Below are positions 57,411 through 64,000 of a DNA stretch of 64,000 nucleotides, piece after piece. Each line of letters begins with the position of its first letter. Within the stretch, counting starts at the first letter, position 1. This DNA comes from Lodderomyces elongisporus. Taxonomy: Eukaryota > Ascomycota > Pichiomycetes > Serinales > Debaryomycetaceae. The notes under the pieces are model-generated. The model saw only the letters and a list, made by a program, of their open reading frames with translations, was not told where the DNA came from and did not search any database. The translations under genes and the position numbers were made by a program. The DNA lies in assembly GCF_030384665.1 (NCBI RefSeq), contig NC_083674.1, positions 1,364,001 to 1,428,000 of the forward strand, written 5' to 3'.

Positions 57411-58607
57411 ATGTCAGTTAGGCAGTATTTGATTAATTTGAAAAAGGTATTGGCCCAAAAGAGCCTAAAATCTCCTTTCCATGTGGTTACAGGTAATCAA
57501 TCTGCAGATATGGATTCAGTGATCTCATCAATAGCATTCGCTTATCTCAGCCATAATCTAGTCACTCCATTCAACACTATTATTCCTATCATCAATATTC
57601 CACGTGGTGATTTTAAGTTACGGAAAGATATTGTAAGGCTTTTAGAAACCCACAATATCACGGAAGATTTACTTTATTTTGTTGAGGATTACGATAATAT
57701 TATTGCTAGTAGTGGAACTACACCTATAAGTTTGAATTTGGTGGATCATAATGGGTTGCAAGGATACGAAATTAACAAGAGTTATGAAGAAGGGATGGTG
57801 AATGTAGTTGGAATTATTGACCATCATGCCGATGAAAACAAGTTTCTCGATGCAAATCCAAGAGTCATTAGAACATGTGGATCCAACTCTAGTTTAGTTT
57901 TTCAACACTTTTTTGAGTTGTTTAAAACGAATGATAAATTTTGGCACGACAATACCGAGTTGGTGGGGTTGTTATTGGGTCCATTATTAATCGATACCAG
58001 CAACATGACCCAAAAAGTAGAAGAACCAGATTTGTTTGCAATCAAAGAGTACAAGAATATCTTGAATAACTCGTCTAGCACTTCTCAAGAAATCAGTGGT
58101 ATGACAAACTTTTATTCTGCATTGAAGACAGCAAAGAAAGACATGTCGGGGTTTAGCTTTGGCGATGTATTGAAAAAGGACTATAAACAATTCAAATTTG
58201 CAAATGGAGAAAATGTAGTATTCAGCTCAATTGGCAAGTCCATTAAATGGGTGTTTTCTAATTATTCTAAAGATGAAGTCAACAAGACATTGTCTGATAC
58301 TTTGAAGCTAAACAAAATTGATTTATTGGTTATCACATCGTCTTACACACAAAAAGAGAATGATAAATATACAAGAGAATTTTGTTTTTATTATGAAGGG
58401 GTAAATGAGCAATTTGCAAAATTAGCATCATTAGTCACCGATCAGTTGAACTTGAATGATGACCTTTATGGAAAAAGTAAAATTTCTCCTGTGTCACAAT
58501 TTGTTAATGCAATCGATGGTCACCACTTGGAAATCTATAATCAAATCAACATTAAAGCATCTAGAAAACAAGTTGTACCAATAGTGAAAGCGGTACTTGA
58601 AAAATAA
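57411..58607 (+). CDS. PPX1: Ppx1, exopolyphosphatase
   Basis: 398 residues, nearly the length of S. cerevisiae Ppx1 (397). It belongs to the DHH phosphoesterase family: motif I GNQSADMDSVISS (28-40) with the metal-binding Asp residues, motif II LVDHNGLQG (110-118), and motif III IIDHHADENKF (135-145). The DHHA2 domain is in the C-terminal half (LLGPLLIDTSNM and later SFGDVLKKDYKQF). The enzyme releases orthophosphate from polyphosphate chain ends in cytosol and mitochondrial matrix. The upstream CACGTG box has the T flank that Cbf1 prefers, so phosphate control is not strongly indicated. Confidence 0.95.
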   Translation: MSVRQYLINLKKVLAQKSLKSPFHVVTGNQSADMDSVISSIAFAYLSHNLVTPFNTIIPIINIPRGDFKLRKDIVRLLETHNITEDLLYFVEDYDNIIASSGTTPISLNLVDHNGLQGYEINKSYEEGMVNVVGIIDHHADENKFLDANPRVIRTCGSNSSLVFQHFFELFKTNDKFWHDNTELVGLLLGPLLIDTSNMTQKVEEPDLFAIKEYKNILNNSSSTSQEISGMTNFYSALKTAKKDMSGFSFGDVLKKDYKQFKFANGENVVFSSIGKSIKWVFSNYSKDEVNKTLSDTLKLNKIDLLVITSSYTQKENDKYTREFCFYYEGVNEQFAKLASLVTDQLNLNDDLYGKSKISPVSQFVNAIDGHHLEIYNQINIKASRKQVVPIVKAVLEK

Positions 58608-58915
58608 TAATAATTATTATAAGAAAAAGGAAAACACAGAGTCAAAGAATAATCACCAACATAAAAAAGAATGTGCATCATTAAAAAATTGGTGGTGGTT
58701 GATTGGTTGATTGGTTGAATGGTTGATTGGTTGATTGGTTGATTGGTTGATTTATTTATTTTATTGTACGTGATTACAGTGTTATGGTTACATAGGCGTC
58801 CATGAAAAAAAAAACGCTATCTTTTTTTATCAAGCTCTTAGAGACAAAAAGCAAAGCATGTTTTCTATGGATGCATTTTTCTTGATAATCGTTATTATTC
58901 TCGAACAGCAAAAAT
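58608..58915. repeat. Convergent spacer PPX1/IPA1 with (GATTGGTT)n repeat
   Basis: 308 bp. An 8-bp repeat GATTGGTT (about seven copies, one with GAAT in place of GATT) lies at about 58697-58751. The rest is AT-rich 3' flank. Confidence 0.7.
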
Positions 58916-60037
58916 TCATTTTCTTTGCACACCTATGTAACTTTCAGAGAATATTGATCCTTTAATAGACATATCGTTTTTGATGGTGTTCTTTTTCACA
59001 GTTGCGAAAAAGGAATCTCTTGCCTCTTTGTAAGGTATTTCGATCTCTTCATATCCAGTTGCTTCATCTGGTGGGAGTTCTTGGGTTGTATACCAAATCT
59101 TAAGTCCATCATGAATCGTTGATCCATTGATTGTCACATCTACTTCCGTGCTTATTATCCAAATGTACATTGGTCCGTCGATGTAGTGGTGTTTATCATT
59201 TTTTTCTATTTGAAACTTGCGTATTGCCAGCGAATTGACCTTGTTTTTAAGCAAGCCTATACAATATAGCAAGGGATTGTAATCCAGGAAAACAACATCA
59301 CGTCCCAGAAGCTCTAGGCGTTGAAGCGATATATGCCATTTAAGTAGACGCACAATGTTTTGGTACTTTTCTCCAATTTCGTTCCCACAATTGCGACAAA
59401 TATAGACACTTGGGTCAAGCTTTGAAATCTCCAAGTATTCATTGTGGAGCTGTAATAAATAGTATGATCCAATTAGTACTGTGGCATTATCGCTTGGTTT
59501 TAAAGTGTTGAAATTCTTATCGTTAAACTCTCCAGTTTCAGGTTTGTGACAGTGCCAAAAGTCCATTAGTTCGTACCAGTATTCATTCGGCATATCTTTG
59601 AAAACATGGTTTTGTGAATTTATAAGTAGATGTTTACATTTGAAACATACAAATTGGAACACGTTTTTCTTATCTATTGTTGGTGTTTCACTCTTCAACC
59701 ATTTACATGACCATAGATCATCTACAATCTCGTTCGATGCCTTTTCATTTTCATCACATTTTTCAATAGTTTGCACAGATAATGAAAGAGCCAAGTTTCT
59801 TCCAACCACTCGTGCACTTTTTATACTAAATTGACTTATGCAAACCGGTAGTCGGATTTGTAAGGGAGACTTGATATTGTTACCATCGTCATTAATGTTA
59901 ATACTCATAGTATCTATCGAGATGAGCTTAATGTCCAGAACTTGCTGTAACTTCAAATCAGTTTGGACCTGCACTGTAACGGACATTTGGCCAAGCTTAG
60001 ACAAATACTCTGCGTGATAAGGTGTTTGGTCAGACAT
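58916..60037 (-). CDS. IPA1: Ipa1, UBE3D-like protein (HECT_2 family)
   Basis: 373 residues from the ATG at 60037 (MSDQTPYHAEYL). Eight upstream codons are open but would need a TTG. The N-terminal half is beta-rich. The centre and C-terminus carry the family marks: FVCFKCKHLL (CxxC pair), YWYELMDFWHCHKPE, the typical HECT_2/UBE3D block, and YICRNCGNEIGE, a second Cys pair. The C-terminal part contains a MYIWIISTEVDV strand-like region. In S. cerevisiae, Ipa1 (YJR141W, 347 residues) is essential and supports mRNA 3'-end processing and polyadenylation; mammalian UBE3D is linked to the CPSF endonuclease. PMT4, two genes away, is also near IPA1 in S. cerevisiae (YJR143C). Confidence 0.85.
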   Translation of the reverse strand: MSDQTPYHAEYLSKLGQMSVTVQVQTDLKLQQVLDIKLISIDTMSININDDGNNIKSPLQIRLPVCISQFSIKSARVVGRNLALSLSVQTIEKCDENEKASNEIVDDLWSCKWLKSETPTIDKKNVFQFVCFKCKHLLINSQNHVFKDMPNEYWYELMDFWHCHKPETGEFNDKNFNTLKPSDNATVLIGSYYLLQLHNEYLEISKLDPSVYICRNCGNEIGEKYQNIVRLLKWHISLQRLELLGRDVVFLDYNPLLYCIGLLKNKVNSLAIRKFQIEKNDKHHYIDGPMYIWIISTEVDVTINGSTIHDGLKIWYTTQELPPDEATGYEEIEIPYKEARDSFFATVKKNTIKNDMSIKGSIFSESYIGVQRK

Positions 60038-60439
60038 TTTCTCATACACAATGTTATTCAAAAATAGTAGAGATATTTATCTCACCTAGGTTGAAGTGAA
60101 CCTTTATATATCATGGATAGTGGTTCGGGGTTGACGGAGAGTAAGAGTGGGAGGGGGAGGAGAGAAGAGGCCTTTCTAGCGAAAAAACAAAAATTCAAGA
60201 CAATTGGCGTAAGCAAACAGTGCGCAGGTTTTATAGAGCACTTGCAAATAGATGCAGCACGCCACACTAGTTGCAACGCGTCTTTCATCTTCTTTTGTTT
60301 TATCTCAATGTTTTCTTTTTCTTTTTCTTTTTCTATTCTTTATTTCTTTAATTTTTTAATACATTTTTTTGCTATTCATTTTTATAGCAGAAAGTGATTT
60401 TAAATATACAACTAAACAGTCAAGACAAGAAGTTTTGCA
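60038..60439. promoter_or_regulatory. Divergent promoter region IPA1/CSM3
   Basis: 402 bp. It holds an MCB box (ACGCGT, 60276-60281), a GGGAGGGGGAGGAGAGAAG purine stretch near 60149-60168, and T-rich CTTTTT repeats before CSM3. Confidence 0.6.
60276..60281. promoter_or_regulatory. MluI cell-cycle box (MCB, ACGCGT) upstream of CSM3
   Basis: A perfect ACGCGT palindrome about 160 bp upstream of the CSM3 start, in the usual range for MBF sites. It is also upstream of IPA1 in the divergent direction; the S-phase role of Csm3 makes CSM3 the likely target. Confidence 0.6.
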
Positions 60440-61498
60440 ATGGCACAACCGAGTATGTCGCTGACACTGAAAAGACTTGAATCAGATGATGCCTCTCGAA
60501 GCTTACAAGATATGGATCCATTAAATGACAGTTCCAATGACAATAATATCCTTGGCATTGATGAACCACTTAAACTAAAGTCAAAGAAAAGGATTGCAAA
60601 GGTTGATAACGAGAGGGTCTTGAATAAACCACAAGGTTTACCGTACTTGATTAAGAACCACCACAGACTTGGCAGGATTGTAGAGCAACGCGATAAGAAG
60701 TTTGCAAAACAAGAACTGAGGAAACTTCAAAGTATACACCACAGCTACAAGACGCCTCGCCAGCTCAAGTATGATCACGAGGTTGAAACTTTAGGCTCAA
60801 TCCTACATTTTTACCAACTTTGGTGCCATGGTATGTTTCCCAAAGCAAATTTTAAAGACTGTGCTTATTTGGTGAGAAATTTGGGCCATCGATCGTCACA
60901 ATTGAGGTTATATAGGCGTGAATTAATTGAAAAGGAGATTTTTAAGTTGAAAGTATCGAAAGGAATTATTGATGAAAGTTCAGAAGTTGCAACACGCGAA
61001 TCAGAGAGTGATGGATTCACGAATACAAGATCGGGTAATAACGACGATAGCGGCGATATTTTTGTTAGTACCGGTGACAATGTCTATCAAAACCAAATGG
61101 AATTTTCCGGTGCACAAGGTCAAGAGTTGCCGAGTCATACCTTGTCAGAGCAAGCAACAGAACAAATGGAAAGGAATGATGCTGCAGTCTCTGCAGTTGC
61201 TGCTGCTGATGATGAATATGACGACGACTGGAGTTTCATGAACCTAGAGCTGGGAATAGATGCCGCACCAGCACCACCCTCATCATCATCATCATCATCA
61301 TTACCGTTATCGAAATCATCTAATGGGCTTTTGAATGGCTCAGATAAGAACAATGCAGAAACTGGTACTGCTAACAGAGAACAATATAACAACTTTGATT
61401 ATGAAAACGAAATCCAAAACGAAAACGAAAACGAAAACGAAAATGAGGATGATATCGATCTTGCTATGGAGCTAATGAGGGAACATGATAATATTTGA
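60440..61498 (+). CDS. CSM3: Csm3, replication fork protection complex subunit
   Basis: 352 residues (S. cerevisiae Csm3: 317). The Swi3/Tipin domain lies at about 58-175: RVLNKPQGLPYLIKNHHRLG, then FYQLWCHGMFPKANFKDCAY and LVRNLGHRSSQLRLYRREL. The C-terminal half is disordered and acidic, with Ser/Asp/Asn runs and an Asn-Glu repeat (about 61417-61446). The protein ends in an acidic helix (DIDLAMELMREHDN). Csm3 with Tof1 and Mrc1 stabilises stalled forks, supports checkpoint signalling, and promotes sister chromatid cohesion. The MCB upstream fits S-phase expression. The gene ends only 13 bases before the stop codon of the convergent GAF-domain gene, so their 3' UTRs must overlap. Confidence 0.9.
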   Translation: MAQPSMSLTLKRLESDDASRSLQDMDPLNDSSNDNNILGIDEPLKLKSKKRIAKVDNERVLNKPQGLPYLIKNHHRLGRIVEQRDKKFAKQELRKLQSIHHSYKTPRQLKYDHEVETLGSILHFYQLWCHGMFPKANFKDCAYLVRNLGHRSSQLRLYRRELIEKEIFKLKVSKGIIDESSEVATRESESDGFTNTRSGNNDDSGDIFVSTGDNVYQNQMEFSGAQGQELPSHTLSEQATEQMERNDAAVSAVAAADDEYDDDWSFMNLELGIDAAPAPPSSSSSSSLPLSKSSNGLLNGSDKNNAETGTANREQYNNFDYENEIQNENENENENEDDIDLAMELMREHDNI

Positions 61499-61511
61499 CA
61501 GAATTGATTTA

Positions 61512-63410
61512 CTAATTAGCAATATAAATTTTCCTATAGATGCATGCATAATTAAAGATAGAAGATATTTTCTTAGCATCGATTACTTTCATGTTTTCCG
61601 AAAACATAGCTAAAATGAAACCTCCGCTCCTCAAGTACAAATCAACGAGGTTTGACTCATTATTTTCAATAACTGGAGTGTTCCGATTCACCAATTTCGA
61701 TCCATGGCGGAAGAATGGCATCATAAGTCCGTGATTGAGAAATGAATTTTGTTTTTCATTTTTGTACTCCAAGCCAAATTCAGAGATGAATGCTTTGTAG
61801 TGTATAGAATTTTCATAAAACTTGTTAAACGAACTTTCATTGTATATGTTTTCCCGAGTAAGAGAGCTTCTCGTGGTCAAATACGAGCTTATCTCACGTG
61901 AAGCAAACTCAATCTGGGCATCTTGTGGTCTATTGAGTTTTGAAGCACAATAAAACAGTTCAAGATCGATCTTATCCCGCTTTGGAGGAAAACATACTTT
62001 AGGAACACAGCATGGGTCAGCTATGGAAACTTCCAAAACGTAGACGAAATCAAATTCAAATTTTCTGGCAATTATTTCAACCAAACAAGATGCCGCCCTT
62101 TCAAGAGAGCCCATTGAGAATAAAAGCTGCCAAAGTTGTTTATCCAGTATCTGAGTTGAAGGAGTTACGAGTAACTGATTGCCCCCCGTACTAAGAAAAG
62201 GCATACACAGATCATCTTGTAATTTATTTTTTAAATTTATCTTACAAATCTCCTCTGTTTCATGCGAATCGAATGGGGTGAGCATGGGATTTAGATTTAG
62301 ATTTAGATTTCGATTTTGACTTTGACTTTGACTTTGACTTTGACTACATGGGTTACCCAAACCTTTATTTTGAGTACCAAAAGTAGGATTATAGTTGCTG
62401 CTACTTGAAGTTTTTCCAATCGCAAACTTTTGTTCTTTCAATGCTCTCCTCTTGTCCCAATAACCACCTCGTACAATATTTTCTGCTATCCGGTCTAAGT
62501 ATGTTGCAAAACCAGACGATGGTTTCCAGGGCCTTCTGAGTTGAATCATGATATCCCTGCTAACGTTTTTTAGCATATTTTGGTGCTCTCTACAAAACAT
62601 GTCCTTGGGATGTTGGTCAAAGATTGCAAGAACTCCAATAACTTCCTTGTTATCAGCAATGAGTGGGACAGCACAGTAAAACTTCACATACGGCGGTCCG
62701 GCAACAATTGGGTTTGAGCTTGTTCTCCAGTCTTTTGAAGCATCCAAAAGGCAAAAGAATCCCTTTGATAGAATAGCATGTGCGTCAATTGCAATTGACC
62801 GTGGAATAATGCTTGTATCCAACATTGTTTTATGTTTCAAGTGGCACTGATAGTTGTCAACCACCGATACTGACACCCCATCAACTTTCAAGTTCCGTCT
62901 CAAACTCTTGATAACCTTGGTAAAGTAGTGAATGTTCTGCCATTGTGGTAGATTCAAATAATTTGACACAGCATCAAGACGAGAGATTTCATTAAAACTT
63001 TCAGGGGGTTTCATGTAGCCACGATCTTCAATAAAATGTGGACAAGGTACTTTTGATAGATTCCATTTACCCTAAAAAAGAAAAAAAAAAAATTCAATCG
63101 AGTTAATGGGCTTTATTCAAGAATGTTTACTAGTTCAAATAAGTTTTGGTAAACGTACCTTTGAGTAAGCGTCTATAAAATGCGCTTTAGTCAGTTGAAT
63201 TGGCGTTAAAGTAATAAATTTTTCCGAAGGTATCCATATCCAAGAAATAGATGCAGTCGTCTGCACTTGTGGGTGATTTTTTGATTTTATTTTTTGATAC
63301 TGGAAAGCTCCGTTTGCGTTTGGAATGGATAATATTGGTCTTGCAAGTTTTGAGTGATTAACATTATCTGTTTTTTTAGGGTTTTGTTGGATTCCTTTTG
63401 GTTTAATCAT
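61512..63410 (-). CDS. GAF-domain protein, two exons (63410-63159 and 63071-61512)
   Basis: Exon 1 gives 84 codons from the ATG at 63410 and ends ...DAYSK. The intron occupies 63158-63072. Exon 2 starts with GKWNLSKVPCPHF and continues without a stop into 500 codons that begin MKPPESFNEISRLDAVSNY. The phase is kept exactly, giving 603 residues. The alternative is a 500-residue protein from the ATG at 63014, which would drop the CPHFIEDRG lead-in that often precedes such GAF domains. The GAF domain (about 130-260) contains LIADNKEVIGVLAIFDQHP. A Gln-Ser/Asn-Leu repeat lies near 330-345. The rest is unfamiliar, and no kinase or cyclase domain is seen. GAF domains bind small ligands; the ligand here is unknown. 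I know no S. cerevisiae counterpart. Transcription is convergent with CSM3. Confidence 0.75.
63072..63158 (-). other. Spliceosomal intron of the GAF-domain gene (87 bp)
   Basis: On the minus strand the intron starts GTACGT and ends with a long pyrimidine tract and TTTTTTAG. A branchpoint-like CATTAAC (plus-strand positions 63102-63108) lies about 30 bases before the 3' end; it matches the yeast TACTAAC in five of seven positions. Without splicing, the exon-1 frame meets a stop after seven more codons (at 63135). With splicing, the frame joins exactly. Confidence 0.75.
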
Positions 63411-64000
63411 AATGATCCTCGCTTTGTTGCAAAAGCAGTGATCAGACTCTTTAATGAAGAAAAGATGTCTTGAATGTGAAGGAGAATGTAAATTGAAAAG
63501 AATTCAAAAGAGATCAAAGAAGCAATAGATGATGATATATGTTCCTGGTACCAAACTAATTAATATATCTATTCAGGTTTTTTCTATTTTTATTTATTTT
63601 GTTTTACAATGTAATTTACTTGTGGCGGTTACAAGAAAGTACATGTTATAAATCACAAATTACAAATTACAAATTATCACCATCATCATGAGTTTCGCTA
63701 GCAATGAAATTGTTGCAAAAAAATAATAATAATAATAATTAGAAAAAGAAAAAAAATTCCATGTATGCGTCTTTGGCTTTGTGTCATATCATACATTTGT
63801 AATTGTGATTTTTAGTTATGCCTGCGATTTTGAAGACAACAAAATATATCTTTATGGTTAGATTGATTTCAGCTGTGACGAAAAGCACGTTAGATCAAAA
63901 ATACTACTCTGTCTTAAACCATTCTTGGTCTTTATCGATAAATGATTTTTTTTTTTTTTCAATTTTTTTTCTTTTTTTCATCGACACATAACATCCAGTT
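63411..64000. promoter_or_regulatory. Upstream region of the GAF-domain gene, right edge of window
   Basis: 590 bp of AT-rich sequence. It has ACAAATT repeats near 63653-63677, an AAT triplet run at about 63721-63739, and T-tracts at the right end. No gene or RNA is recognised. Confidence 0.5.

Overview
The window is nuclear DNA of a budding yeast, most probably a member of the CUG-Ser clade (Candida/Lodderomyces group). It is AT-rich and gene-dense. All but one of the recognised genes read as a single uninterrupted frame, and the genes are separated by A/T-rich spacers full of microsatellites. Every recognised protein has a clear budding-yeast counterpart. CTG codons are rare in the conserved genes. 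Where they occur, serine fits better than leucine: Ser-Glu-type linkers in CSL4 and TGS1, a Gly/Thr/Ser repeat in the monooxygenase, and polar positions in PMT4. Lodderomyces elongisporus or a Candida parapsilosis-group species is my guess, but the species is not proven. Translations that read CTG as Leu should be corrected to Ser.

Left part (1-12 kb): the 3' part of BNI4 (cut by the window edge), an unrecognised 81-residue gene, CSL4 (exosome), PDR16 (phosphatidylinositol transfer), an EHT1/EEB1-type acyltransferase/esterase, and the vacuolar protease PEP4. BNI4-CSL4-PDR16 has the same order and orientation as S. cerevisiae YNL233W-YNL232W-YNL231C.

Middle part (13-36 kb): a 1128-residue disordered protein (candidate Aim44/Gps1), mitochondrial Hsp70 SSC1, a Gcr1/Hot1/Msn1-type transcription factor, TGS1 (cap trimethylation), MCM3 (replicative helicase), NOC4 (40S biogenesis), a Yeh1/Yeh2/Tgl1-type steryl ester hydrolase and URH1 (nucleoside hydrolase). 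PEP4, the Aim44 candidate and TGS1 recall the YPL154C-YPL158C block.

Right part (36-64 kb): SHB17, CBP6, UIP5 (with a 9-bp minisatellite in its leader), PHO86, a flavin monooxygenase-like gene, an initiator tRNA-Met on the minus strand, CUE3, APM4, PRS5, PMT4, PPX1, IPA1, CSM3, and a GAF-domain gene with an 87-bp intron that I reconstruct here. SHB17-UIP5 and APM4-PRS5 are neighbours in S. cerevisiae too.

The genes are housekeeping functions and do not form one pathway. Shared regulatory signals are visible: MluI cell-cycle boxes upstream of the S-phase genes MCM3 and CSM3, a Pho4-type CACGTG site upstream of PHO86, and a PAC-like element upstream of NOC4. I found no transposon, no CRISPR array, and no clearly foreign gene cluster. 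The most novel items are the spliced GAF-domain gene, the divergent monooxygenase, the small unrecognised gene at 2925-3170, the UIP5 leader minisatellite, and a short hydrophobic upstream reading frame that overlaps the APM4 start by four bases.
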